Below, piece by piece: positions 10,605 through 18,591 of a DNA stretch of 64,000 nt. The notes below the pieces were generated by a model. That model saw only the letters and a program-made list of their open reading frames with translations. It was not told where the DNA came from and ran no database searches. Numbering within the stretch: position 1 is the stretch's first letter; each line of letters begins with the position of its first letter. The stretch is taken from positions 248,001-312,000 of the forward strand of contig NZ_QGTR01000002.1 of the NCBI RefSeq assembly GCF_003182275.1. The letters run 5' to 3'. Source of the stretch: Hoeflea marina. GTDB lineage: Bacteria; Pseudomonadota; Alphaproteobacteria; Rhizobiales; Rhizobiaceae. Position numbers and translations under genes: made by a program.

Positions 10605-11243
10605 TCAGGCCGTGCGCCGGGTCAGCGCCGCCGCCAGCCCCGCCATCATCAGCAGCGAGCCGCCCGCCCGTGTGGCGGTCCTCAGCACACCCGGACGTCG
10701 CACCGCCCGCCGGGCCCGGTCGGCGGCCAGCGCGAAGGCGATGGCGTTGGCGATGCCGAGCACCGTGAATGTTCCGACGAAAATGGCCGCCTGCGGCAGA
10801 TAGGGCCGGGCGGGATCGATGAATTGCGGCACGAAGGCCACGAAGAACAGGATTCCCTTGGGGTTCAGCGCCGTGACCAGAAACGAATCGCGAAAGATCG
10901 TCATCGGCCGCACCGCCGGGGCGTTTGCCTCCACCGCGACATCGGGAATCATCACCGGCGCCCGCCACATCTTGAAGCCGATCCAGATCAGATAGGCAGC
11001 GCCGATGAGCTTCAGCACAGAGAAAAGCGTCCCCGAAGTGGCGAGAAGTGCGCCGGCGCCGGCCAGCGACAGCGAGGTAGCGATGAGATCGCCAAGTCCG
11101 ACACCGGCCACGCTTGCCAGCGCCACCCGCCGCCCATGCGCCAACGCCTGGCTGATCACCATGATGATGGTCGGTCCGGGAATGACCAGCAGGATCAGGC
11201 TGGCGGCAACGAACGCAAGATAATGCTCAAGGCTGACGGGCAT
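10605..11243 (-). CDS. LysE/RhtB family amino acid exporter
   Basis: A 212-residue inner-membrane protein of the LysE superfamily with about six hydrophobic segments. The N-terminal signature PGPTIIMVISQALAHGRR (about residues 22-39) and the following GVGLGDL stretch are typical. Family members export amino acids or related small molecules (lysine, homoserine, threonine); the substrate is not predictable. It heads the minus-strand run towards rsmE and gshA, with only 2 bp to the next gene. The HicB stop lies 79 bp upstream. Confidence 0.93.
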   Translation of the reverse strand: MPVSLEHYLAFVAASLILLVIPGPTIIMVISQALAHGRRVALASVAGVGLGDLIATSLSLAGAGALLATSGTLFSVLKLIGAAYLIWIGFKMWRAPVMIPDVAVEANAPAVRPMTIFRDSFLVTALNPKGILFFVAFVPQFIDPARPYLPQAAIFVGTFTVLGIANAIAFALAADRARRAVRRPGVLRTATRAGGSLLMMAGLAAALTRRTA

Positions 11244-11322
11244 GGCGGGACTCCGGAATGGCTTATTATCGCCCGAGCAAGCCCCAGAATCCGGCAGTGG
11301 TCAAGCCGCGTCTGGGTCGCGC

Positions 11323-11661
11323 TCAGGGATAGTTCTCGGTTGCCTCGTCCAGCAGATCTTCCGCCCACTGGTTCAGGCTTTTCCCGGCCATTTCGGCGGC
11401 GATTGCCGCCCGGCGATGCGTCTCGGGCTTCACCCTGAACATGACCTTGCCCGAGTACGGCTTTTGCGGCTCCTTGCCGACCTTGCCGCATGCCTCGACA
11501 TAATCGTCGACTGCTTCATAAAAGGCCGACTTCAGCTCAGCCACGTTTTCGGCATGGAAGCCGACCACGTCACTGATGCCGGCAATGCGTCCGACAAAGA
11601 TCTCGTCTTCCGCATCGAAATCGACACGCGCAAAATATCCCTTGTAGCTCATTGCGTTCAT
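11323..11661 (-). CDS. hicB: HicB-type antitoxin
   Basis: A 112-residue antitoxin with the partially degraded RNase H-like fold of HicB at residues 5-75 (YFARVDFDAEDEIFVGRIAGI, then FHAENVAELKSAFYEAVDDY) and a C-terminal ribbon-helix-helix-like segment (FRVKPETHRRAAIAAEMAGKSLNQWAEDLL, about 78-105) that should bind its own promoter. The ATG at 11661 overlaps the hicA stop codon by 4 bp (ATGA), so the two are translationally coupled. A second ATG three codons later is possible. Order toxin then antitoxin is usual for hicAB. Confidence 0.93.
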   Translation of the reverse strand: MNAMSYKGYFARVDFDAEDEIFVGRIAGISDVVGFHAENVAELKSAFYEAVDDYVEACGKVGKEPQKPYSGKVMFRVKPETHRRAAIAAEMAGKSLNQWAEDLLDEATENYP

Positions 11662-11912
11662 GGCGTTACTCCAATCTGGATCAGGAACTCGCGGGCGTCC
11701 CGGACCTGGTAGCGCTTGGCTTCCTTTGCCGGGTGCGGCCGATGGAAGGTGGCAATCACACCGTCCTTCTCGAACCGGACGCGCGAACCGCTGCCCTCGA
11801 TCACCCTCGCTCCAGCCGCAATCAGCAAGCTTTCGACAGATGCCCATTCGATCGTGCCCGAAGCCGGGGTCTTGAAAACGAGGTCCAGGGTCTTCCTGTG
11901 CTTGCTGTTCAT
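11658..11912 (-). CDS. hicA: HicA-type toxin
   Basis: An 84-residue HicA-family protein, expected to be an mRNA interferase with a double-stranded-RNA-binding fold. It has the helix SVESLLIAAGARVIEG and the beta segments RVRFEKDGVIATFHRPHP of the longer HicA subgroup. The canonical catalytic histidine that follows 'GS' in classic HicA is an arginine here (G42-S43-R44); H57 and H60 are the only nearby histidines. This GSR variant is common among proteins annotated as HicA, so activity may still be present. The ATG at 11912 starts the conserved NSKHRKTL segment; 12 upstream residues are possible but unlikely. Confidence 0.88.
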   Translation of the reverse strand: MNSKHRKTLDLVFKTPASGTIEWASVESLLIAAGARVIEGSGSRVRFEKDGVIATFHRPHPAKEAKRYQVRDAREFLIQIGVTP

Positions 11913-12005
11913 GCAAGCAATATAGGCAACCGAAGCACCAAAATGCAAGCGAAATGTGCTAGCAATGTCTGGCGCGGCGCCTCTGACTTGTGCTGGTGGG
12001 CCGCC

Positions 12006-12680
12006 TCACTCCACGATGATGATGTGCAGCGCCCGCGGCCCGTGCGCGCCAAGCAGGATGGTCTGCTCGATGTCGCCCGACCGTGATGGGCCGGTGATCA
12101 GGTTGAAGGCGCGCGGCATCTGCCCCTTGCCGTGCTTGCCGCGCAGCATCTCCCACACCGCCTCCATGTCGCCGCGGATGTCTCCCGCCCTGACCACCAC
12201 GATGTGGTGCTCGGGCAGGAAGTTGATCGTCGTCGGATTGTCCGGTCCCGATTCGAGCGCCAGGGTGCCGGTCTCGGCAATGCCGGAGAGCGCATGGCTG
12301 ACGCCGGCAAGATCATTGCCGTCGGAGAATCCGTGCAGCACTTCCAGCGTCCTCTCGCGCTCCCAGCCCGCCTGGCCGAGCCGCGCGTCAGCGCCGACCC
12401 GGATCGCTGCCGGCAGGTTGTGGCCGCGCAGATAGGCGAGCACCTCGGCCGGCACCTGCCCGTAGCCGGCGACCCGGCTGACCGTGGCGTTGAACCGGGT
12501 CGCCATTTCCTCGAACAGGTCGACCTGCCCGGGCTGCGGCAATTGCCCGCGCATCGGCACAATGCCCTTCGGCGCCTGCGACAGCCGCGCGTCGACCGTG
12601 GCGTTGCGCTCGGCGTCTCCGGCGGACACCCGCATGGCGGTGCGGATCTTCTGCATGATCGTCGACCTGGCGTCATCCAT
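12006..12680 (-). CDS. lutC: Lactate utilization protein LutC
   Basis: A 224-residue LUD-domain protein, the third component of the LutABC complex that oxidises L-lactate to pyruvate. The C-terminal part shows the family pattern SGIAETGTLALESGPDNP, INFLPEHHIVVV and NLITGPSRSGDIEQTILLGAHGPR. Its ATG shares one base with the lutB stop codon (TGATG), so it is coupled to lutB. It is the last gene of gntR-lutA-lutB-lutC. Confidence 0.95.
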   Translation of the reverse strand: MDDARSTIMQKIRTAMRVSAGDAERNATVDARLSQAPKGIVPMRGQLPQPGQVDLFEEMATRFNATVSRVAGYGQVPAEVLAYLRGHNLPAAIRVGADARLGQAGWERERTLEVLHGFSDGNDLAGVSHALSGIAETGTLALESGPDNPTTINFLPEHHIVVVRAGDIRGDMEAVWEMLRGKHGKGQMPRAFNLITGPSRSGDIEQTILLGAHGPRALHIIIVE

Positions 12681-14113
12681 CACGCGGCCTCCGGCTTGCG
12701 CGACTGCCGCTCGGCCCATTGCTGCTGGAAGGTCTTGCCTTCCGGCGCCGGCAGGTCGCGGTATTTCGTCCATCCGCCGGCCAGCGGCAGCGAGCGGAAG
12801 CGGTGGCTGGCGCCGCCCATCATCGACAGAACCGGCATGCCCATGCCGGCAAACAGCCGGTAGAGCTTCGGCCGCTTGGCGAAGAACGCCCAGGCCTTGA
12901 GCCCGTAGCGGGCGACGGCCGGCTGCAGGTTGCGCTCGAACTCGCGTTCGCGCCAGTGACGCATCATCTTCGGCAGCGGGATCCGCATCGGACACACCGC
13001 CTCGCAGCGACCGCAGAAGGTGGAGGCATTGGGCAACTGCCCGGTCTCGTCGATGCCGTTCAATGACGGCGTCAGCACCGCACCCATGGGGCCCGGATAG
13101 ACCGAGCCGTAGGCGTGTCCGCCCACCGCATGGTAGACCGGGCAATGGTTCATGCAGGCGCCGCAGCGGATGCAGCGCAGCATGTCCTGGTATTCCGTGC
13201 CGAGCATCGCCGAACGGCCGTTGTCCAGGAGCACCACATGGTATTCGTCCGGGCCGTCGGGATCTTCCGGCCGCTTCGGCCCGGTGGAAAACGTCGTGTA
13301 GACGCTCATGTCCTGGCCGGTGGCCGAGCGCGCCAGCACGCGGAGGATCTGGCTGGTGTCCTCAAGTGTCGGCACGATCTTCTCGATCGAGGCCACCACC
13401 ACATGCACCTTGCCCAGCGTCTGGGTGAGATCGCCGTTGCCCTCGTTGGTGACGATGACCGAGGTGCCGGTCTCGGCGATGAGGAAGTTGGCTCCGGTGA
13501 TGCCGACATCGGCCGCGAAATAGCGCTGCCGCAGCACTTCGCGCGCTTCGCTGAGCAGCGACACCGGCTCGGAAAGATCGCGGCCGGCGTCGAGATGGGT
13601 GTGCACGCGGCGGAAATCGCTCTCCACCTGATCCTTGTTGAGATGCACCGCCGGGGCGATGATGTGGCTCGGATGCTCGCCGCGCAGCTGGATGATGTAT
13701 TCGCCCAAATCGGTCTCGACCGGCTCGATGCCGTTGGCCGTGAGGTGATCGTTGAGCGCGATCTCCTCGGTGATCATCGACTTGCCCTTGGTCACCGTGC
13801 GGGCGCCCACCCGCTTGCAGATGTCGAGCACGATGCGGCGCGCGTCCTCGGCCGTCTCGGCCCAGTGCACATGCCCGCCCGCCGCCGTCACCTTCGTCTC
13901 GTAGGCTTCGAGATAGAGGTCGAGATGGGCGAGGACATGGTTCTTGATGTCGCGGGCATTGTCCCTGAGCGCATCGAACTCCGGCAGCGCGTCGGCCGAT
14001 TTCTGCCGCTTGGCGATAAAACCCTTCTCGACATTGCCGAGCGCCTTCTGCAACTGCGCATCGACAAGCGCCTTCGACGCGTTCTGCTTGAACCTGTTGG
14101 ATGTCAGTTCCAT
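12680..14113 (-). CDS. lutB: Iron-sulfur lactate oxidation protein LutB
   Basis: A 477-residue protein with an N-terminal LUD domain (about residues 60-290) and C-terminal ferredoxin-type cysteine clusters: CIRCGACMNHCPVY (about 311-324) and CGRCEAVCPMRIPLP (about 362-376), each able to hold a [4Fe-4S] cluster. It is the electron-transfer subunit of LutABC lactate oxidation. It follows lutA by 19 bp and overlaps lutC by one base. The length is normal. Confidence 0.95.
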   Translation of the reverse strand: MELTSNRFKQNASKALVDAQLQKALGNVEKGFIAKRQKSADALPEFDALRDNARDIKNHVLAHLDLYLEAYETKVTAAGGHVHWAETAEDARRIVLDICKRVGARTVTKGKSMITEEIALNDHLTANGIEPVETDLGEYIIQLRGEHPSHIIAPAVHLNKDQVESDFRRVHTHLDAGRDLSEPVSLLSEAREVLRQRYFAADVGITGANFLIAETGTSVIVTNEGNGDLTQTLGKVHVVVASIEKIVPTLEDTSQILRVLARSATGQDMSVYTTFSTGPKRPEDPDGPDEYHVVLLDNGRSAMLGTEYQDMLRCIRCGACMNHCPVYHAVGGHAYGSVYPGPMGAVLTPSLNGIDETGQLPNASTFCGRCEAVCPMRIPLPKMMRHWREREFERNLQPAVARYGLKAWAFFAKRPKLYRLFAGMGMPVLSMMGGASHRFRSLPLAGGWTKYRDLPAPEGKTFQQQWAERQSRKPEAA

Positions 14114-14132
14114 CTGCGCTCTCCCGGTCCCG

Positions 14133-14918
14133 TCATTTGCCGCCGCCGGCGATCGGCGCCTTGTCCGTCATGCCGGCCAGCACCTCGGCCACATGCCGCA
14201 CCTCGACCTTCGAGCCGATGCGCTTGAGCTTGCCGGCCATGTTCATCAGGCAGCCGAGATCGCCCGCCAGCAGCATGTCGGCGCCGGAGGCGTCGATGTT
14301 GGTCACCTTCTTGGTGACGATGGCATTGGAGATGTCGGAATACTTGACGCAGAACGTGCCGCCGAAGCCGCAGCAGACGTCGGAGTCGGTCATTTCCTTG
14401 AGGTCCGCGCCCCTGACCTGGGCCAGCAGCTTGCGCGGCTGCTCGCGGACGCCGAGCTCGCGCAGGCCGGAGCAGGAATCGTGATAGGTGACGCTGCCTT
14501 CGAGCGACGCGCCGGTGTTGCGCACCATCATCACGTCGGCGAGGAAGGACACCAGCTCATGGCACTTCTCCGAGAATTTCCTTGCGCGGTCTTCCCAGGC
14601 GGCATCGCCGGCGAACAGACCCGGATAATGCTTCTTCAGCATCGATGCGCAGGACCCGGAGGGGGCTACGACGAAGTCGAAACCCTCGAACGCCTCGATC
14701 ACCTGCTCGGCGATCTCGCGCGTGTCGGCCCGGTCGCCGGAGTTGTAGGCGGGCTGCCCGCAACAGGTCTGCGCCACCGGCACATGCACGTCGCAGCCGG
14801 CATCCTCGATCAGCTTGACCGAGGCGAAGCCCACCGAGGGGCGGAACAGGTCAACGAGACAGGTGGCGAACAGTCCCACCTGGGGCCGTTTCGCCGCGTT
14901 CATTGCATTCGATGTCAC
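14133..14918 (-). CDS. lutA: Lactate oxidation protein LutA (CCG domain)
   Basis: A 261-residue protein with two cysteine-rich CCG domains: CGQPAYN preceded by QTC (about 50-58) and DVCCGFGGTFCVKY (about 180-193). Such domains bind iron-sulfur clusters in LutA, GlcF and heterodisulfide reductases. The start is probably GTG at 14918: GGAGG lies 7 bp upstream and the GTG overlaps the stop codon of the gntR gene by 4 bp (GTGA). An ATG at 14903 lacks a ribosome-binding site. It acts with LutB and LutC in L-lactate oxidation. Confidence 0.95.
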   Translation of the reverse strand: MTSNAMNAAKRPQVGLFATCLVDLFRPSVGFASVKLIEDAGCDVHVPVAQTCCGQPAYNSGDRADTREIAEQVIEAFEGFDFVVAPSGSCASMLKKHYPGLFAGDAAWEDRARKFSEKCHELVSFLADVMMVRNTGASLEGSVTYHDSCSGLRELGVREQPRKLLAQVRGADLKEMTDSDVCCGFGGTFCVKYSDISNAIVTKKVTNIDASGADMLLAGDLGCLMNMAGKLKRIGSKVEVRHVAEVLAGMTDKAPIAGGGK

Positions 14919-15739
14919 TCAGCTGCCTCCGTCGGTTTGCTCTTTCGCGTGCCGAGCATGGCAAGATCGGGCAGCCGCTGGCGCAGCCGCAGTTTCGATA
15001 CGCGTTCCCAATCGCCGGATCGTTCGGCGTCGGTCATGGCCTTCGTCACGAAGTCGATGTGCGCCTGGGCGGCACGGCGCCCGGCGTCCGGATTGCCCGC
15101 CACCACCGCCTCATAGATGGCGACATGCTGCGCCAGCAGTTGCTCGCGCGCGCCTGGCAGGTTGTAGACCATGGCGCGGTTGAAGAACACGCCCTCCGAC
15201 AAGAGCCGGTAGCAGGAGCGCAGCGTGTGCAGCAGGATGAGATTGTGGGCGCATTCGCCGATGGCGTTGTGGAATTCGACGTCGAGTGCGGCCTCTTCCT
15301 CGAAATCGTCCTTGAGATGGGCGTTCTTCATCGCCGTGATGATGCGGTTGAGCAGCGCCCTGTCTGCCTCCGTGGCGCGGCGGGCGGCGAATTCCGCCGT
15401 GATTCCCTCCATCTCGCGCCGGTACTCCAGATAGTCGTGGGTCGCCTTCTGGTGCCGGGCGATCAGTTCCATCACCGGCCGGGTGAACACCTGGCCGATG
15501 ACGTCGGCGACGAAGGTGCCGCCCCCATGCTGGGTGGTGAGCAGCCCGCGGCCTTCCAGAACCTTGAGCGCCTCGCGCAGGATCGGCCGCGAGACGTCGA
15601 ACTGCTTGGCGAGTTCCCGCTCGCCGGGCAGCCGGTCGGCGACCCGCAGGATTCCCTCGAGCACCAGCATCTCGATCTGCAGCACCACCTCGTCGGCCGT
15701 CCGGCTGTGTTCGATCCGCGCGAAAATGTCTGTCGGCAT
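14915..15739 (-). CDS. GntR/FadR family regulator of the lactate operon
   Basis: A 274-residue FadR-subfamily GntR regulator with an N-terminal winged helix (about 15-80, GERELAKQFDVSRPILREALKVLEGRGLL) and an all-helical FCD effector domain whose metal-binding residues should include D149-x3-H153 (ALDVEFHNAI), with later histidines in LLAQHVAIYEAV and AQAHIDFV. It is the first gene of the lut operon and translationally coupled to lutA, so it probably senses lactate and controls the operon, as LldR/LutR do. It could also respond to a related hydroxyacid. Confidence 0.88.
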   Translation of the reverse strand: MPTDIFARIEHSRTADEVVLQIEMLVLEGILRVADRLPGERELAKQFDVSRPILREALKVLEGRGLLTTQHGGGTFVADVIGQVFTRPVMELIARHQKATHDYLEYRREMEGITAEFAARRATEADRALLNRIITAMKNAHLKDDFEEEAALDVEFHNAIGECAHNLILLHTLRSCYRLLSEGVFFNRAMVYNLPGAREQLLAQHVAIYEAVVAGNPDAGRRAAQAHIDFVTKAMTDAERSGDWERVSKLRLRQRLPDLAMLGTRKSKPTEAAE

Positions 15740-15788
15740 GGGGATTCCTGCTTTCTGTCAGGCGACGGTATCAAGAGGCGGGAAAGGT

Positions 15789-15812
15789 GGTCAATATTTT
15801 TATCCATTGATC
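15789..15812. promoter_or_regulatory. Candidate operator upstream of the gntR-lutABC operon
   Basis: GGTCAAT and ATTGATC form an inverted repeat (6 of 7 positions) separated by 10 bp of AT-rich DNA, 50 bp before the gntR start codon. FadR-type regulators bind sites with GT...AC arms, so this could be an autoregulatory operator, but the match is loose. Confidence 0.3.
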
Positions 15813-15958
15813 GGCCGAATTGCCGGCTTTGCGCCCGCGACTGGTCCGAAAAATGCGCCAGTTCCTCCGGCATCCGCGATGGAGACGATGCCGAGGCCCT
15901 TTCGGAAAGTGGGGGCATGGGCCGCACCCCTGCCATCGCTGCGGATTGTCCGGAACCT

Positions 15959-16906
15959 TCACCGGGCCGCGGCGGCACCGCTCTCCGGCCCCGACGCGGG
16001 CGCCGCAGCGGGCCTCTCCCAGTACGGCGAGGGGCCGTAGAGGCCAGCCAGATAGTCGATGAACACCCGCACCTTGGCCGGCAGGAACTGCCGGCTCGCA
16101 TAGAGCGCGTGGATGGCCACGTTGCGCGAGCTCTCGAACTCCGGCAGTACCTGCACCAGCCGGCCGCCGACCAGTTCAGGACCGATGTCCCAGGTCGATC
16201 TGAGCGCAATGCCGGCGCCCGAAATCACCGCCTCGCGGATCACCTCGCTGGAATTCGTCTGCAGCGGCCCCAAAGGCCGCACCAGCACCGGGCCCTCCGG
16301 GCCTTCCAGCTTCCAGACATCATTGTTGTGTGGCGGCAGGCAGATATGGTCGGCGAGGTCGGCAAGCGATTGCGGACATCCGTGCCGGGCCACATAGGCG
16401 GGTGAGGCGCACAAAATGCGGCGGACCGGCGCCAGCTTGCGCGCCACAAGGCTCGATTCGCTCAGTTCGCCGATTCGGATCGCCAGATCGTGGCCCTGGC
16501 CGACAATGTCGACGAAATCGTCGCTGAGCATCAACTGCACGCCGAGACCGGGATTGGCCTGCATGAAGGCGTTCATGTGCGGCGCGATATGCATCCGCCC
16601 GAAGGACGTCGGGGCCGAGATCTTCAGCATGCCGCGCGCCTGGCCGGAGCGGCGGGACACGAAATCCCGCGCCTCCTCGATGCTGGCGAGAATCGACAGC
16701 ACCCGCTCGTGAAAACCCTGGCCGGCCTCGGTCAGCGAGATCTGCCGCGTCGTCCGCTGCATCAGCCGCGTGCCGAGCTGATCCTCGAGCCGTTTCAGTC
16801 TTTTGGAGACCATAGCCGGCGAAAATCCGAGCTCGCGCCCTGCCGCCGAAAGTGATCCCGTCTCGACCACGCGGGCGAATATCTCCAGATCTTCGATATG
16901 GTCCAT
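15959..16906 (-). CDS. LysR family regulator next to the glc genes
   Basis: A 315-residue LysR-type regulator of the CrgA/AaeR-like subgroup (N-terminus MDHIEDLEIFARVVETGSLSAA, winged helix 1-60, effector domain from about 90). It is divergent from glcD with 224 bp between start codons and a good T-N11-A palindrome in that gap, so control of the glcD-glcE-glcF operon is likely. The C-terminus after about 295 is alanine and proline rich. The effector may be glycolate or another 2-hydroxyacid, by context only. Confidence 0.88.
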   Translation of the reverse strand: MDHIEDLEIFARVVETGSLSAAGRELGFSPAMVSKRLKRLEDQLGTRLMQRTTRQISLTEAGQGFHERVLSILASIEEARDFVSRRSGQARGMLKISAPTSFGRMHIAPHMNAFMQANPGLGVQLMLSDDFVDIVGQGHDLAIRIGELSESSLVARKLAPVRRILCASPAYVARHGCPQSLADLADHICLPPHNNDVWKLEGPEGPVLVRPLGPLQTNSSEVIREAVISGAGIALRSTWDIGPELVGGRLVQVLPEFESSRNVAIHALYASRQFLPAKVRVFIDYLAGLYGPSPYWERPAAAPASGPESGAAAAR

Positions 16907-17053
16907 CTCAGGCTCTTTGCTTGCCGCGCCGTGCTCAACGCAACTCTGGACAGCCCTCGCGTAAAAGTCACGCGATTTGCATTCCGGTCCGCGCTTTGTC
17001 AGATTGGCGCGACCGGTCCGAAAATCGACCGGGTGATTGCGATGCCGCTTTTT

Positions 17054-17076
17054 CAGTGGTAAACAATTAGGACCAC
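17054..17076. promoter_or_regulatory. Candidate LysR operator upstream of glcD
   Basis: AGTGGT and ACCACT form a perfect 6-bp inverted repeat separated by 11 bp, which also fits the T-N11-A rule for LysR boxes. It lies 54 bp before the glcD start codon and 147 bp from the divergent LysR gene. The AT-rich centre is compatible with a promoter element. A FadR-type GntR protein could also bind such TGGT/ACCA arms. Confidence 0.45.
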
Positions 17077-17130
17077 TTCAACATGCGTGCGGTACCGGGT
17101 GTGAGCCCGGCACGGCGCCAGGAGGACGCC

Positions 17131-18591
17131 ATGGCGGAGCTGATCGAGTTTCAGGTGCCCAATCCGGCCATCATCGGCCGGCGCGCGGCGATCATTGCCG
17201 ATCTCGCCGATCTGTTGCCGGCCGAATGCCTGGTCACCGAGCCGCGCGAGCTGGCGCCCTTCGAGACCGACGCCTTCGTCTCCTATCGCCGGCTGCCGCT
17301 CGCCGTCGCGCTGCCGGAAACCACGGCGCAGGTCTCGGCGCTGCTCAGATACTGCAGCCGCGAGGGCATTCCGGTGGTGCCGCGCGGCGCCGGCACGTCG
17401 CTGTCGGGCGGCGCCATTCCGCAGGAGGATGCCGTCGTCATCGGCGTCTCCAAGTTGAGCCGCATTCTCGAGGTCGATTATCCCAACCGCGCGGCCGTGG
17501 TGCAGGCTGGCGTGACCAACATCAACATCAGCCAGGCTGTCGATGCCGACGGCTTCTTCTACGCCCCCGATCCGAGTTCCCAGCTCGCCTGCACCATCGG
17601 CGGCAACATCGGCATGAACTCAGGCGGGGCGCATTGCCTCAAATACGGCGTGACCACCAACAATCTGCTCGGCGTGCGCATGGTGATGTTCGACGGCTCG
17701 ATTGTCGACATCGGCGGCAAGGCGCTCGATGCCGAGGGCTACGACCTGCTCGGCCTGATCTGCGGTTCGGAAGGCCAGCTCGGCATCGTCACCGAGGCGA
17801 CCGTGCGCCTTCTGGCAAAACCCGAGGGCGCCCGTCCGGTGCTCTTCGGCTTCGACAGCTCCGAGGCCGCCGGCGCCTGCGTCACCGATGTCATCGGCGC
17901 GGGCATCATTCCGGTCGCCATCGAATTCATGGACAAGCCGGCCATCGACATCTGCGAGGCCTTCGCCAAGGCCGGCTACCCGATGGATGTGGAGGCGCTG
18001 CTGATCGTCGAGGTCGAAGGCTCCGAGGCGGAAATGGACGCCATGCTCGCCCGCATCATCGAGATCGCGCGCCGCCACGGCGTCAAGACCGTCAAGGAGA
18101 GCCAGTCGGCGCTGGAGGCGGCCGCCATCTGGAAGGGCCGCAAGTCCGCCTTCGGCGCCACCGGCCGCATCTCCGACTATATCTGCATGGACGGCACGGT
18201 TCCGCTCGGCCAGCTCTCCTATGTGCTCAGGAAGACCGGCGAGATCATCGCCCGTTACGGCCTGCGCGTCGCCAATGTCTTCCATGCCGGCGACGGCAAC
18301 ATGCATCCGCTGATCCTGTTCGACGCCAACAACGAGGACGAGCGGATGAAGGCGGAAATGGCCGGCAACGACATCCTCAGGCTCTGCGTCGACGCCGGCG
18401 GCTGCCTCACCGGCGAGCACGGCGTCGGCATCGAGAAGCGCGACCTGATGCGGCATCAATATGCCGAGGCAGACCTGAACCAGCAGATGCGCGCCCGCTC
18501 CGCCTTCGATCCGAACTGGATCCTCAACCCGTCCAAGGTGTTCCCGCTCGACGGCAGGCCGGACAGCCTCGAAACCAGGCCCGCCGCATGA
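17131..18591 (+). CDS. glcD: Glycolate oxidase FAD subunit GlcD
   Basis: A 486-residue FAD-linked oxidoreductase of the vanillyl-alcohol-oxidase (PCMH) fold. The FAD-binding region has VVPRGAGTSLSGGAIP, ACTIGGNIGMNSGGAHCLKYG and GSEGQLGIVTEATVRL; the C-terminal substrate domain has NVFHAGDGNMHPLIL and the GGCLTGEHGVGIEKRDLM motif with metal-binding histidines. It oxidises glycolate or D-lactate and passes electrons through GlcF. The ATG at 17131 has GGAGG at 17121-17125. Its stop overlaps the glcE start (ATGA). Confidence 0.95.
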   Translation: MAELIEFQVPNPAIIGRRAAIIADLADLLPAECLVTEPRELAPFETDAFVSYRRLPLAVALPETTAQVSALLRYCSREGIPVVPRGAGTSLSGGAIPQEDAVVIGVSKLSRILEVDYPNRAAVVQAGVTNINISQAVDADGFFYAPDPSSQLACTIGGNIGMNSGGAHCLKYGVTTNNLLGVRMVMFDGSIVDIGGKALDAEGYDLLGLICGSEGQLGIVTEATVRLLAKPEGARPVLFGFDSSEAAGACVTDVIGAGIIPVAIEFMDKPAIDICEAFAKAGYPMDVEALLIVEVEGSEAEMDAMLARIIEIARRHGVKTVKESQSALEAAAIWKGRKSAFGATGRISDYICMDGTVPLGQLSYVLRKTGEIIARYGLRVANVFHAGDGNMHPLILFDANNEDERMKAEMAGNDILRLCVDAGGCLTGEHGVGIEKRDLMRHQYAEADLNQQMRARSAFDPNWILNPSKVFPLDGRPDSLETRPAA

